DNA from: Rhinopomastus cyanomelas
Lineage: Eukaryota > Chordata > Aves > Bucerotiformes > Rhinopomastidae
Direction: 5' to 3'
DNA: 64,000 nt
NCBI GenBank assembly: GCA_013400115.1
Contig: VXBP01008543.1
Span: forward strand, 165,319-229,318
Shown: piece by piece, positions 1 to 14,700 of the stretch
How the letters are laid out: every line of letters begins with the position of its first letter
Position numbering within the stretch: the first letter of the stretch is position 1
Notes under the pieces: model-generated
Told to the model about the DNA's origin: nothing
Seen by the model: the letters and a program-made list of their open reading frames with translations, nothing else
Database searches by the model: none
Made by a program: the position numbers and the translations under genes

Positions 1-3000
1 GTTGCTGTCCTGGAATGAAAGATTTGCTGGAGATACCACCAGCCTGTTCCGGACGGGTGATGATCACCCTCGGGAAAGGGTGTCACCAGGCCAGCAGTAA
101 GGTTTTGTCTGAGAACGGATTTCAGAGTCAGGTGGTTTTTAACTTCTCTGGTTAATTTAGCTAATTTGTGCCAGAAAGTGGATTTCACAAGAGTTTTTGA
201 AATGTGATCGTTTTCTTGGAAAAGACGTTTTTATGCAGGAATTCCTTAACAAGACAGCCAAACATAGACGTAGTCCTTCATGAATCCTTTTGTTCAGAAT
301 ACTGTTTTTTAGACCTCAATCTTTCCTTCTGCATGCTTATTCACAGAATTTCATTCCCCTTGTGATTTCTTTTACCAAAGGATGATTGGAGGAGATAGTG
401 AAACGACTGTTTCATATATACTGAAATGACTGCAAAATGAAATAACTATTAAAGGAAACAGATGCTTTAATAAGCTCTTAGAGTTAAGGGTTTGATGAGA
501 GAACGGGAGAACGAGAAATTTCACTTCTGAAAAAAAATACTTAGTTTGAAAAGAGTCAGCCATCTGATGATGCCAGGAGATGTAGAAAGGCTATTCCTAG
601 AGCCAAGATGGTTGGATAAGAATATACTTACACATTTAAGTAGGTGAAGACACTGTTGAGATTATACAGGAAAACACCGACAATGCAAATGACAGTTTAA
701 ACTAGTTGTCACTTTGGAGATGTATTCATGGAAAAAGCAGATGAAGGCTGCTTCCTGCGGTATATTCCTTCAGCACATAGAACAGCTCAAGGAGAAAAAG
801 GTAATTGTGGTTTGAAATTACATAGATATCTTTAGTAACAGTGCAGATATGTTCCTTCATTACAGATACAGACTGGACACGGAATTCAGTGTTGAAGTTA
901 ACCACTTGGGAGTTGGTGGAAGGAAAGGGAAGTCCACTGAGAGAAATAGATGGAATGGAAAGCCATTTCTATGATCTATTGTTATACATGAATTTGTGGA
1001 TCCCAAACTTACTCTCCTTTGCACAAGTTCTGTGTTCCATAAGCCTATAGGTTAGTTTCACAGTTTAGGACTGAGTAAGTGAGAAGCTTGGTGCAACTGG
1101 ACGTTAATAAAAGTTAATCTTTTTCCCAAATTTATAAATCAATGCAAGTGCAAAACAAAATGGTCTTGCTGTAAACATCCGTCATTAGTTCTTCCTGCCA
1201 ATTCAAAGAGAACTGAGAGGGAGTGAAGAAGACTTTAATATGAAGCAAAAATACTAGAATAAATACTAGCAACTGTGGAAGAAATAAATGCCAATCACCA
1301 GTAAGCTAAGATCTACCACTTTCTAAGTTGCAGGAAGTCTCTGTCCTTTTTCTTTCAATTGTTGTCATTTTATTGCAATACAAAGAGAGAACCTGAAACC
1401 CCCAAAGAATTGTATCCGAAGTCATGTGAGGCATAATAAATGCACATGGGGGAAAAAACTCTTGGTGAGAGTCGCCGAAAGCAAGCCTTGCATGTCTGTA
1501 GATAGTCCTCCATGGAGCTCACAGACAAGCAGGCAAGTCCTGAAGTGAGGTGGTGCGTAAGGCGGGCAGCAGGTTTTACAATTGCAAAGATTGAGCGGTT
1601 TCCCCTTCAGAAAAGGTTAGTAAACAGTCCAGTGTTAGTTCCTTCCCAAAGCAAAGCCTACTTGCCATAGCTCTGTTGGAAATGAGAACGTGCAAAGCTT
1701 CCAGAACACAGCAGGGCAGGTGGGAAGGGTGTATTTATGGATATGGTTGACAAACTTACGCAAGTTGGACACAGTTGGAATTTTTAAGGACCTCCTTTTT
1801 GCGCCTGTCTTCAGACAGTCTGTCTGGGTGCAGTCGGTATCTCTTCTGCTATTGACTGAGTCACATCAGACGGACAATGTGTCTGTATGCTGCACGGGTT
1901 TTCCTCTGTAGATGCTCAGTTATTAAAGAACAAGTCACTTAACAGAGGGTGAGTGGGTAGCAGGTAGTCAAGCTGAATTCAGACTTTGAAAAAAAGTATT
2001 TAAAGTTATTCTTTTCTTTTCATTTTCCACGTTTTCCACATTCTGTCTGCTTTGATCCTTTTGAAGAAATATTAAATTGGAGTGACTTGATCTAAAGCGA
2101 TTTAGACTTGAGTCTAAATGTGTACAGTTCTTTTTTTAAAAGTGGCTGCTTTGAGGGGATTTGGGTAATTATTTTTGTCTTAGCTACCAAAGTGCTGCAT
2201 GAGAAATGAAGGTGTAACAGGATAAAAAAATATGGTTTTGTCATAAAACTGTACGGAGGAGCTAGTAATAGCATTGTCTCCTCTGGTCTTAGGATAGTAG
2301 TTGTTCACAGCCTGTATGCATGTTATTAATTGGTTTTCTTATTTTCTTTCTAATTTATAATGTTGGGAGGTATTTTGTGTTCTGTTTGGTTAGACAGGAC
2401 AACTGGAACCGCTATCTTCCCTTATCAATTAATTGCATACTTACCGATTTTTCTGCTATGGCTTTCTTCTCCCTTATTTCCTTGACAAATCCTCTTGGAG
2501 CATTGAGGATTTAAATTTTTCTTCTGTTTTTCTTCCTATTTGTTTTCTTCCTTCTAGTGTAATCCCTTTCCATAAGCCTCACCTACTTCACTTTACGCTT
2601 AATACTGGTGGCCCTGTAATGTGAAGGTTGAGAGGCAGCGGTTAAGGGTGGCTGGTGGTTGTTGCTCAGAGAGCTGGGTCCTGTACAGAAAGGGAGTGCT
2701 CCCTGCTCCGTGGGAGCATCAGAGGGAGCATTGCCTGGGCACTCTGCTGTTTTTGTCACTTATGTCACATAAAACAGTCTAGGTGATCCTGCTGTTGCAG
2801 GGGGATTGGACTAGATGATCTTTCGAGGTCCCTTCCAAACCATAGTGATTCTGTGATTCTATGAAAAGATGCAATTTGTAAGAACAAAAGAGGAAAATCA
2901 TCAAATACCACCACATTAGTGTCTGCTACAACCCAATAATGATAGGTTTACCTTGACAGTTGCTTGGAAGAAAAGGAAGGAAAAGAAGAGCTCTGTGGCT

Positions 3001-6000
3001 AGCTGGAGGTAGTGATGTGCTGTACAAATGTGATAACTATGATCTGAGAAGACCTATAACTCGGGGTGTTACCTGTGGCTGGGACTGTGGTGGTTCTATT
3101 AGAATTGCCAGCAAACTGAACAGCCTCTGGAATTTGGTTTAGGATGTTTGCAGCTGACACGGGTAAAACAGCAGGTGTGTAAATAACCTGAGCAGAAAGA
3201 GCAACCGGTGTTTTGTTAACTAAGGACTTGGATAACGAACAATATGACCTGTTGCCTTTTTAGGGTATGCTTTTCTTTTTTTTGAGCCTATGAAAACTAA
3301 CTGGCTTTGGTTTTAGAATGTTATTATATCTCTGAAGTTAAATAAAAGTAGTGATTGAATCTTTATTGCTATTATGAGATATTAGCATTGCAAGTATGTT
3401 GAGCCTACAGAACACGGTGCTGCAAGCATATTTCAGTAACAACTAATGATAATTCGCTAAACATTCATCAAATTTAATATTAAGTTTTCATTAAGCTAGG
3501 CTAGCATCCTGGGGTGTTAGGGAATGATGGGGCTCCTTTCAAAGTACATTTCAGCAGTACTGTTACCCTGATGTGAAGAGGAATCACTTGTTTGCGTGCT
3601 TTGCTGAAGTTCAACAAGTGGGTTGTTATCAACAGGGTGTTAACTTGTTTCATCTATTTTTTAAAAACGTGATTTTTCTTCAACAGCTGAGGCTGTGTGC
3701 AACAAGCCCAAGTAATTAGCTGTGTTAGTTGTGATCCCTATATCACAAATAATAGAGATGGGCAAAGTCTCTGAAGCTTTAATATGGGTGGAGAAGAAAA
3801 CAGAGATCATGACAAGGTAGTGGCTGAGTATGAGACAAGCTAGATGGTTTTACCTGTTGCAGTTTAAAGCAAAGCAGCATCAGGATCTCTGAGGAAATCA
3901 CATGAATGTGAAAGAGGAATCCGTAGCAGAGATACCATCTAATGCAAGAACCAGCAGAGAAATGAAAGGGGCTTGCACTGGACCCGAATGATAAAGGAGA
4001 TGTTTGCTGATGACTAAAAAAGTGTGGAGAAGGAACGCATTTCTAAAAAAGGTGTTATCTGAGAGGTGACACTCAAGTCTGAGGGGGCAAGTTTTGTGCC
4101 TATCAGCAGAAAGACAGCACGGTAGCGTTCTCTGAAAACAGACTTACAAATACTTCAACCAATGCAAGGAAGGAAGATGAAGGAAAGGAACTTAAGCAAT
4201 TTTTATAGATAAGGCATTTCATAAGTTTAAGGCTCAGGAGCAAGACTTGTTTGCAACAAGATGAAGCTGAAGGTCACCTCATCTTTTTACCTAAATATCA
4301 AAAGCAATGTTTCATTTTTCACAGAATTTCATTCTTTAAAGTTTGTCCTTCTGCGTGCCGAGCGTTTTATGTCGCATGTTGCTTGTTTGTCTCTTTCTTC
4401 AGGAATCATCAAAGAGGTTTGCTTTACCCAAAGGAATGGTTCTGTGTGTCTACACTAGGCGCTTCCACTCAGCTATTGCAGAGGAACCTGGAGATGTGGG
4501 GAGGACTTGGTCTGCTCCTTTGTGAAAACTGTTAAGTCTGAGGTGATTGCTATGTGGGTCGAGTGAGCCAAGGAGCCGAAAGCTGTAACAAAAATACATA
4601 ATCATCTTGGCACCGTTAGTGCTTTTAGTTATTTGTCTTTTTCTAATGCATATCCCTTCTTTTCTGCCTTCCTTTCCAGAAGGAAGCTGTCATAATCTCT
4701 TGAGTCATCCTCCCTCTGTAAGTGATTCTGGTTTCAGCAATTTGGTTTGTTCACTGTCTTGCTGGGGATGGAGGGCCGGGTACCTGCTGTCCCACTGCCC
4801 GGGGCTGCTGGATGGTAGGGGGTAACGTGAACCAACACACTGGGACTAAACATCTGGAAAAGCCCGAGGAATATTCAGCCTGGCTCTGCCAAGGCCAGTG
4901 TTTATACACACAGCTCCACTCTGTTGCTTAAACATCAAGTAAGCAACATGCCATCATCTTAAACATATACATACATACCTCTAGGCCATGCCCCCAAGCA
5001 AACACAAACACAGATTGCTTCAGTCCTGTTCCTGAGGTTGGGGGTGGGATGGCCTGTTCCTGGTACAAATATTGCAGATGGGTTTGTATCAATTCTTTCT
5101 GCAGAAACAAGCAGCTTCACTTTCTGCTGCCTGTACTTTTGTTCCCGTGCTCCAGACTCTTTTCCTGTAGTTGTTTCCTTCCTCCATCCCAAAGCCCAGA
5201 GGTTCTGACCCTGGATTCCAGTATTTATCACCTCCATTCCTTCTGTCTCCTGTTGGCTGACAATGGAGCTAATGTGTCCCAGTGCTCACTCTTGCTCCTT
5301 TTCTGAGTCCCACAGGCAAACCACCAAGTTCTAGACACTATGCGTGATTAGACATACACAACTTGTGTAAGCTGAGAGAAGCAAAACGACTAAAACTTTG
5401 CTGTGGCTAGGAAGCAGACAGATATTTAAGACATTTTGTTCCTCCAGAGTTACACAGGATGCTGTTTTGTTTGTCCTCAAGAGTGGCACCCCTGTTTCAC
5501 TATTCTTAACCCCTGCTCAACAGCTGTGGAAACTACATCCTGAACTCTCCGGTTTCCTCTTTTTTTTTGTTTTTGTTTCTGTCTTTTCAAGCTTCCTTCT
5601 CTCACTGTCTGGAACCTTATCTGAGTACAAGTGCCAGCCTCTGGGCCTGCTGGCTTTTTTTTGGTTTTGACTCATTTTGTTTTCTTATGGAAATAACTGC
5701 GGCACAGAATGCTGGCTTGTGTATTGCAGTCGGAGGTGTGCCCACAGGCAGGAGGATTAGCAGACAGAACCAGGTTTGCTCTGGCTAACCTGCATCTGGC
5801 TGTCTGTGGAAGAGGAAGTCTGTATCTCCTTCTCATGAGGCTACAAAGTCCACCCCTTCCCTTTGTCACAGCCAAAGGAGGAAAGTTTGTTCCACAGCTG
5901 TCTCTTAAATAGTGTGCAACGTGCTTTTGTGCTCATCTGCTCATCCTAGCTTTGTAGATCATCTTCAGCTCAGAAGTCTGTTTCCTGCAGCTCTGTGAAG

Positions 6001-7560
6001 GGTGGTTTTAGGTGTAGTAGACCATAATTATGTAGTTCATAGCAACCTTTCCCCATGGAGCCCTTGCACTCCAGGCGACACTTCCTCTTGTGTGAAAGTG
6101 CCACTGCATGTTTCATGGTCACTCACTAATGATGTGCCATCCTTCCTCCAAACTGTTTCATCTATCTCAGTTTGAAGCTGAACTTCCACAGAAAAAAATA
6201 AACCTGTCACTGGTAGCTTTTATAAAAGCACTTACTGTAGTTTGTCAGGTCCATACATAATTTTAGAAGACTTGAAATGTGTCAGTCTGAGCCTCTATAA
6301 AATATGTTAGATCTAAGGCATGGAGTTATCTCCACCCTTCTCTGCGGTGGTCAAGATCTTCTACTTGTTAAATTTGGGCTTCTCAGCCCTCAGATGATCT
6401 CTTTGCTAAGCCCATCTGACTGAGATTCTGGCTCCTCACATTAGAGACAGTGAGCCTAACACTAACCCCAACTCTCAACTCTATTTTTTAAAGCTGCAGC
6501 TCAGTGGAGTGGAAGGTAATGTGTGACTTCTTTTGTACGTCGGTTTTATTTCCTGGGGTGACAGCTCCACAGCAAGTACTCCTTGCAGAAGTCACTCAGT
6601 GACTGGTACACAAACACTCACAACAGTATTTCTTACTGACGGATCTTTGCAGTGGACATTCATGACAAGGAAGACTTTGAAAGTTGTATTTATGGCTGTG
6701 CATTCTACCAACCACACATTTGTTTTTGAAAGATTTCTTTTTGTTCAGGATGACCAGCAAAATTGCTTCTGTCCTGCTTAAATAATTGTAAAATATTGCC
6801 CTACTGTGACTGGAAGTAAGGTCAGTTCCCCCTCACGTGTGCTGCCCAGGCCAATTTTTCTGAATGAGATAACAGTCCGTGTTCAGCTTTGTCTGCTGAA
6901 ACACTACTCCCTGAGCTTTTTAACCAAAACTGGCAATAATTATGAAAGAGTTTAACTCAGCAAAACTTTAATTATGTAGATTGTTTTATTTTGTAGATCC
7001 CTATTTTCCTGTTCTCAGGGAGATTATAAATAGGAATATTTTCTTGCCAGATTCCAGTAATGCAGACTAGGTCAATGTTTGTTTATGAAGGAGAAAGAAC
7101 TGCTTTGTTTGTGGTGGGACTGCAATAACGGAAGGGATTTGAAACCCCATGTCCAAGATGTGGCTTTCCAGGTTCTGAGTATCAGGCCTTTGCTGTCTAT
7201 CCTCAGGGCAAGATCTCTGGAAGCTAGTGATGGACACGCAGCTGGATGGTGTCCAGCTGCAGGGCACTGTGTCCACTTGTGGAGGTGGGGGTGAAGAAGC
7301 AAGTAGTTAAAAATTGGCTCTTTCCTGAAGTTCACAGTGCGATGCAGCACATTCTTGGGGAAGGTGACTTGTCAGCACTTATTGTAAATGTATCTCCTTT
7401 CATTTTGGGGTTTTTTTCTGTGGGCTGGACTGCATGTCTGGAGACAAGAAAGGCCTTTATCTCTCAGGACCGTTCTCTTCATGTACCTCACTGGTACGGA
7501 GCAGCATCTGCTAAGTCTTACTCAACTTTAAAAAATGAAAACTAAATATTTTCTCTCTTC
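1..7560. other. Non-coding region upstream of ENTPD1
   Basis: AT-rich DNA without any open reading frame that resembles a known protein; the longest frames are under about 100 codons, interrupted and low in complexity. The only recognisable element is a short CR1 tail near 2783-2866. In mammals TCTN3 lies just upstream of ENTPD1, but I see none of its exons here. Distal regulatory sequence may be present, but nothing in the bases identifies it. Confidence 0.6.
2783..2866 (+). repeat. CR1 LINE 3' tail fragment
   Basis: The sequence reads as the final 80 or so bases of an avian CR1 on the plus strand. It has the motif GATCCTGCTGTTGCAGGGGG, then GGACTAGATGATCTT, a GAGGTCCCTTCCAA stretch and the terminal ATTCTGTGATTCTATGA octamer-type repeats. 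It is severely 5'-truncated, as most CR1 copies are. Confidence 0.85.
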
Positions 7561-7564
7561 TGCC

Positions 7565-8780
7565 AAAAAGATATCTTTCCCCCGGAGGCGGAGGTGCAGC
7601 CCTGCGGTAGCCCCCGGCGCCACAGCGCTGCCCCCGGCTGGGGGCGACCCTCTGATCCGCTGAAGGAGCCCAAGGCGCTGGTAAGGCGCAAACTCTGAGG
7701 TAATCTGAGCTTTAAGGAAAACAGGAGGTCAGCCTGCAAGTTAGGTGAAGCCTGCAAGTTAGATGGATTGAGTGAAACTAACCCCTCCCACAGCGATGGA
7801 CCACACTAAGCGCCCGTGTTCATGAGCACCTCTCGCTAAGGCAGCTCCGAGCCGGCAGCGGCTGAGAGTGGCAGCGGAGGGAGAGCGAGGGAGGAAGTAG
7901 CGAGCACTGGCACTGATGGACGAACCAAAGGGTGAGGACGCAAGGGGGGATCGCTGATCGCTGTGGAGAGGGGGGTCCCGAGGGGTTCCCGAGGGGTGGG
8001 ATCCCGCGGCCGGCACTCGGGGGAGCCTGTGCATATTCATGAGGAGCCTCTTCAGATCTGCCGGGAGGAAGGGGGGAAGATACGGCTGCAGCATCCCCGG
8101 GCGGCGCGTCCTTCGCTCCCTCCCTCCTTCCCTCCGCACCCGCGGAGCTCTGCTGGCCGTGGGCGAAGGCTCCGCGGCGGGGGTCGCCGGGGTGGGTGCC
8201 GCCTTGCCGCAGCTCTTGCTCCGCTTGAGCCATCACCTCCGAGCCTGTGGCCGTTTCAGGGACGATAACCACGTCAACCCGTGACCGGGGTGCCCTGCTG
8301 GGGTCAGCTGGCGGTGGCCGCGGGCTGGTGTGTCCCCGGGCAGCGCAGCGAGGCGAGAGGGAGCGGAGGCTCCGCGCCGGCATCTGGCAGAAGTTTGGCC
8401 GCGTCAGTGCGAGGGATTTCCCCCTCCTCGCCGTGCGGGGGGAGCGGGGTGAGTCCCCGGCTGCAGCCCGCAGTGCCCGCGGCCCAGCTCCCACCGCCCT
8501 GGGGACGGCACTCGGGGCACGATCGGGGGAAAAGGAAGATAAAATGAAAAGCGGTGGGAGCGGTGGCTGTTCAGGGAACGGCAGCGGAAAGCGATAGATA
8601 TGAGCCTGGGAGAACCGTCGTGCGGGGGGCTGGCTGTGCATGGGCTCGGGGCCAGAGCCGGCTTGTGGGAATGCAAGGGAGAGGGGATTCTCCCCTTGGC
8701 ACCCCGGCAGCCCTCTCGCCTGACCTGAGGCGCCAGGGATGGGGCAAGGACTTGCCGTTAGCTCGTGATGCTCACAGCAC
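7565..8780 (+). promoter_or_regulatory. CpG island promoter of ENTPD1
   Basis: Base composition changes abruptly from AT-rich to strongly GC- and CpG-rich around 7565 and decays after about 8700. The ENTPD1 start codon lies inside it at 7916, so transcription very probably starts within the first 350 bases. I see no convincing TATA box, which fits a dispersed CpG-island promoter. The island extends well downstream of the start codon into intron 1. Activity on the other strand cannot be excluded but has no sequence support. Confidence 0.75.
7916..7931 (+). CDS. ENTPD1: ENTPD1 coding exon 1 (16 coding bases)
   Basis: ATGGACGAACCAAAGG is followed by the donor GTGAGG. It encodes MDEPK plus the first base of a Val codon that is completed by TC at the start of exon 2. 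The mammalian gene also has a very short first coding exon, an acidic start and a phase-1 intron splitting a Val codon. The match in phase, its place in a CpG island and the good donor support this assignment; no transcript is available to prove it. Confidence 0.8.
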
Positions 8781-11700
8781 AACCATTACCCCACGAGATG
8801 TGTGTCTTGTATCAGGGTTTGCCTTTTATAATCAGCCTGGCAGGGTGCGCGCAACAGCACTAGTCACACTGAGCGTTTGGCAGAAACATTTCCTAGTTTA
8901 GTATCAGCTTTTGTCTATCTGGGTATCTTACCCTCTGTTTACACCAACTTCTGCAATACTGGCCGGCCCTCTGTGCTGCTGACAGCACCGGGCATTGGCT
9001 GGGGCTTTTAAACACAAAGCAGGAACCCTGACAAAGCAGCAAGAAGCACTAAACTGGGAAAAGATCTGGGCACAAACTTTAAATTGAGAAGCTTAGAGGC
9101 AATCGTTGCCATGATGTTGATAGTTCCTTGTTCAGTACCAGGGGGAAGTCTCTCATTTAATCATTGTTATGGCAACAGGGAAGCCAAAATGTGATTATTT
9201 TTTTTTCCCCCTTGGGATAAATAAACTTCTCCAAGTTTTGAACTTCATAGAATATAATGAATGGTGTTTGAGGGGTGGAAGCATTTTCTCAGCCTGACAT
9301 GCATCAAAATCTAAAGCAAAGACTGGCAGAAGGAGAAGGTTAGCTCATTAGTTTATTTAGTCATGAGTGGAGCTGGAAACATTTAGAAATAATTTGCCTC
9401 TGCTGAGGAGGGTGATAAGAATAGCTTTCAAACCATTCTTTTAAAACTTTCATTCCAAAAATGAAATGTAATGCATGAACGGAGATGCCTTTTCTAGTGA
9501 AGACATTAATTACGGGGAAGAAACTTGGATAATGAGAACTGATTTAGCAAAGAAGACCAAATAAGCCTTCTTTTAGAAAGCAGAATGTTAAAGAGACGGA
9601 AAGAAGCTGAATTAGACTGACTGTTAGTGCTCAAGCTAATGGCAGAAGAGGCAGTGGTGCTGTCAGAGCGGGCTGACCTGCAGAACATTCAAGACATCTT
9701 GCAAGAGAAAGTTAGTGCAATAGCAGAAAAAATGCATTTTGTGTATGTGGAAGAAGAAAACACCAGGCAGTGGCTTTGAGAACACCTCTCCAAGTGTGTC
9801 TTCCAGGGGCAGCAGACAACAAGTTCAGTGTGGTGGAGTCCAGGACCGGCAGTATCTTATCAGCTAGTAGGAAAGTTTGACTTTGAAATGAGGCATGAGT
9901 GCACACCAAGGACATGTTCTCTCATCACAAAAGAATTATTAGGGAGTGTTTCAGGGAGAGAGCTGTTTCCTAGGAGTCTTGTCCACTGGGACTGTAACAG
10001 GTTGGAAATGCTGCCCTTCAGTTTCAGGAAGCCCATATCTGAAATACTGATATTGTCAGTGCTGCCTTGAAATTTGGATCAATGTGTTAATACAGCCAAG
10101 GAAGGAATTCTGCTTGGAGTGCCGCAGAGAAACAGTGATCAGTATGAGCTGGACAGTCTTGGGCAGAAAGCATCACATAGTCTGAAAAATCTACGTGGAG
10201 TGCTTTAGTTTGGGGAAAAGCAGGGTGCTTATCTCGTGCAGGCAGCAGGAAGAAGCAGTAAACATTCTCAAATAGGTATTTTAACATAAAATGAATTGAG
10301 CTGAACAAGAAGCAGTAACTTTACTGCAGAGCTCTATGGACATGATGAATTAATCACTGCTGTTGGATGCCTGCTCTCTATGAGCCAATGATTGTTCCAG
10401 CATGGAACATAATCAAGCAAAATCCGATGGAAAAAGAAGTGAAGGAATGTGAGTGACGACTGCAAATTTAAAGAGCACAGACTGGCCAGCACTCCAAAAA
10501 CAAGAATGAGGATGATTGGCTAGTTCATTCAGGCAGTGAAAGCGGCAAATAGAACAGAAAGGAAGTGGAGAAAGAGGAAATTGAGAACATCTGGTAGAAA
10601 ATCAAAGATTCTTTAGAGAAAGCAAAGATGTCAGGGGAAAAGCTAGCAGGACCAAGCACAGTTCAAAGGAGGCTTTCTTTGTATCTTAGGAACAAAACAA
10701 CATATATCTAGCAATTGCATAATTATTATTGGAGGTAGAGAGGTGATGATGCAGAAACAAATCCCACTGAAGTGTTGGTTAAATACTTTTCCACATTTGG
10801 GGGGAAAGAAAATTCAAATATGAAAGAACATTTCATGAGAGTATTATAATCAAGCAGCCTCTTTGGGCCTTTCTTGAGGGGAAACAAAGTTTTATAGCAA
10901 TTCAAAATCAAATGTGCAAAATACTGAGATCTGTGCTCATAGACGTTATTTTCAACAAACTAAGCAGAACACTAGGGATATCTCAGGGTATCAAGAAGTA
11001 TCTGCAGTATCCCAGCAGGATGATGGTGGGTAGCCAGTTTAGATTGGCATCAGTTCTGTCTCAATTACCAGATAGATCTCCTTGAAAATCAAGTTTGAAT
11101 AGACAGCTTGATCCTGTTATTTTGCTTTTGTAAAGATAAGACCTATCAAAGTAGAAATGGACAGCACTGTCAAAATGGATAATGGGAACAAATGCGTCTA
11201 AGAGGAAATTACTCATCCCAGATGGAAACAAGCCTGAGTTCATGTGGGCCCCTCAAGCAAGCATATTAATGTGCTCATCCTAGAATGGAGGCAGTCCCAC
11301 CTGCAAGAGTCTGCAGCAAGAGCTTCAAGAATATGTTCCTTTTGTTTTTGGAACTTGGCTATAGAATGCATTTCTAAGGGAGGGACAGGGAGAGTGTTTC
11401 AAGTACTGACAGACTTTCATTTGTCCTTGCCTTCTTGAAGGCTTTTTTGTTTACAAAGTAAGTCAGATGACTTAAAAGATGTCAAACAAGTCTGGTGTGA
11501 TTCTCATTTGGAAAAAACAGGCTGCATTTTGTCTGTCACTATTAATATCCTCTTCTTGATTTATTTCTTCAGTGATTCACCAAAGTTCTACAGAAAAAAA
11601 ATGACTGAATATTGAATACAGACTGTAATTTCAGAGACTTTTAAAGCATGACTTCTCTCATGGAAGACCTAATCGCTCCGGTTGGTATTCAACAGCAATT

Positions 11701-14700
11701 GAGTGCATGGAGTATAGGACTGGGAAAGCAACCAGTCCTTTCTCTTATCTGTTTTCCAACAAATGGTTTGCACTTGTTTTATCTTTCAGAGATGGCAAAT
11801 CTGGCTGAAAACAGTAAATATTAGTATCTCCCATGTTTAAACTTCTCCACAGCAATAAATGCATTTCTGATGTTGTTCTGATTACAAAAGCCTCCCTGTG
11901 ACGCTCTGTCAAAGAATGAACTGATGGATTAAGACCTTGCTGACAGCAGACCTCAAAAATAGTCATCAGAGGAAATCATTGAGCAGCTGTCTTTTCAGAG
12001 GTACTCTGAAAGAGGCCTGGTGGCATTATACTTTTTCAATAACTGTCTAAAAAGTGTAGAATCATTGCTGATTTTCAAATGGAGTTTGTCAGTGCTAGCA
12101 GCACCAGTACAAATACCAATTAAGTCAGAGGAAAAAGTCTGAGGAAGCCAAGAGTGGTTGGAAACATGGAGAGTAAATAATAGCCTTCAAGCCAAGATTG
12201 TAAAAGCACAACTAATGCAACTTTGGGAGGAAAATTGAACATTCAAATCCTGAATAGACTAGAAAGATTTGCAGACAACGTTGCCCACAGAAAATATGCA
12301 GAAGTGTGTGTACGCGACAGCCATAACTCGTAGCTGATTTGCCATAGAGCAGGGCTTTTTTGTTAGTAGGAACGTTGTCCTCCAGTAAAGCTACACTACT
12401 GCAGCCTGCATTTGCTACCTGACTCGTAATTACCAGAACGAGGTAGAAAACCCCTCGAGGAATTTCATGAGGAGATAGAGTAAATGTAAGAGGGTAGACA
12501 GCTAAGAAGGGCAGGGTTACACAAGGCGTAATGATTGATAAGGCTTTTGGGCTTTCCTAAGTTTTATAACTGGCTTAGTATGGTGCAGAAATACCAAGCT
12601 TGAGCACATTCCCTCTTTTCTTTGAACCTTTAGTATCTGTGGGTTTGGGAGCAACTAGCAAACCTAACTTTGGTGTTAACCCCCAACGAGGCATTTTGTA
12701 CCTTTTGATAGCACAGCATTCAGTGTTGGTGTTCCAGGGACCTAGTTTGAAGCATCTTGAGATACAAGCCAGGTTCTCAGCTAGAATATTATCTGGTCAA
12801 AATGACTATGATGTGGTTAGTTAAGGACAGAAGCATTTGGGCTGAACTGTAGGATGAAGTGGATGATACTAAGATGACCGTGAGAAGCCAGCCCGTAGGG
12901 TGTCAGCATTGCTTGAGACTGATCCAACTTACACTGCAAAATAATCTTCACAACAGAACCAACCACGCTTGTTGGTTTTCTGGAAGATGAGCTACATGTG
13001 GCCACTACTTAAAGTGTATTTTGTCATGCTTTGTCAGTTAGGTGTGAGAGCTGGCTCCATCTCTCGGCTCAGTAGAAATTTCCCTCCCCTGAGCAGAGAT
13101 GAAGTTCCATGGCAGGCACTCCCATCAGTGTTTCTAGCTGCAGAGCTGTTGCCAGGATGCTTGTGTGGGGAGCAGCAGTGCCTAAGTGTGCACGTCCACA
13201 GCCAGCGTCATTTGACATCAGTCTGTGCTGCTGCCAGAGCGGAGAGAAGATGCCTGTCCTTGTCCCTAGCCTTGTTCTTTTATGATAACTTTCAGCTTGT
13301 CAGGCTGGTGTTGGCTTTCAAGCCAAAGTGAGAAAACAAGAGGCAAGGGAAAAAGACACTCAGATTACAGTTATTGAGGTGGGGCTTCGCTGTAAAACAA
13401 GAAGACCCACAAAACCAGCCCTGTGCTCTGAAACAGTGTGGCATTAGCAGTGCAAATGAAGAAATGAGTTAAGGGGAAAAATGTGAAAGACCAGATGGAA
13501 GGGAATAGAGTCAGCTAAGTGCACACTGAACAAACTCATCTGCTCATGTCCTCTCACGCATTTACTCCCCTCAAATGCAGCTGGAAAGGGCAGTTTCCCA
13601 GCCTCCTATCTGGGTTCCTCATGCCAGTATCCCTTGTGTTGTGCTGGCTGTTCTCATCCGGTGGTGACAAAGAGGCTGTAGTGGTTACTGCTGTCAGTAC
13701 TTAGCCACCACCAGCCTGTTATAGCTGTAGTCTGAACCTTTTGGGCTCTTACTGGTCCCTTCCAGCTTAGGAAGAGCTTCCGTGAGGATATGCAGAGCCA
13801 CTTCACTGTCTGTCTTCACATTGCTATACAAGCTCTCTTGTAATGTCAACATACTTTGCAGGCAATGATTAAGCTTCTGGTATGAGGGAGACACAGTCTG
13901 TCAGTCTGACCTGCACTGTCCCATGCTCCCTTGTGACCTCCATCCAGCTGTACGCTACGTCTCTTCTGACCAAAGAGTAACCCTTACAGGATGGCTGGGT
14001 GGCTTACAGGTTGGGACTTGCGTCTTTGAGTGAACATTTTGATCTTGCATGAGTAGAAGTTAAAGGCTCTTGGTTCAGGTCGTATTCTTCACTTTAGTTC
14101 TGATCCTCCAGAGACTCTTTGCCCTGATCGTAGAGGGTGGTGAGTGCCAGATTGTTCCTGGAGAAGACAGTGGAAAGAAAACTGACACACTTTTGCAAAG
14201 AAAAGAGAATGATCTTGGGCTTTTTCATTAACTATCTGCAGTCTCTCAGCCAAACCTCAAACTGCAGCTGACCTCTGTGCTCTGTGTGCTGCCTGGAGAA
14301 GGTGAATCAGCAGCTCAGGATGTAGAGAGAACTACAACTTTGCAACCAGCCCACAGTGAGGCTGCACTCTGCTCTCAGGGCTCCCGTCACTGCGGAGCGG
14401 CAGGAGCTGCTAGTGCAGCTGCTGCGGTTTCTAACGGTCCCCAAGAATGACACCATAACTGGGGACAGGGGTGGCAGCAACGTCTGCACCTTCATCTCTG
14501 GGCTGCAGCAAGAAGGGGACACTACTCAGAGTGAGGGACAGGAGAGAGAATTTCAAGGCTCTGCAGCACAGCTGGTGGGATGGAAATATCTCCAGTGCAT
14601 GTCAAAGCCCGGGGAGCAGGCAAGCAGCAGGAAGGGAGATGGAGCTCCTGTTTGGATCGTGAGCTTGGTGGTGGGGACAGTTAATGGAATGGGATTTGTT

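Noticed and set aside
7820..8782. 320-codon open frame on the minus strand across the ENTPD1 CpG island
   Set aside because: Pro/Ser/Arg-rich translation without any domain. GC-rich islands have few stop codons, so long chance frames are expected, and it overlaps the ENTPD1 promoter and exon 1 antisense.
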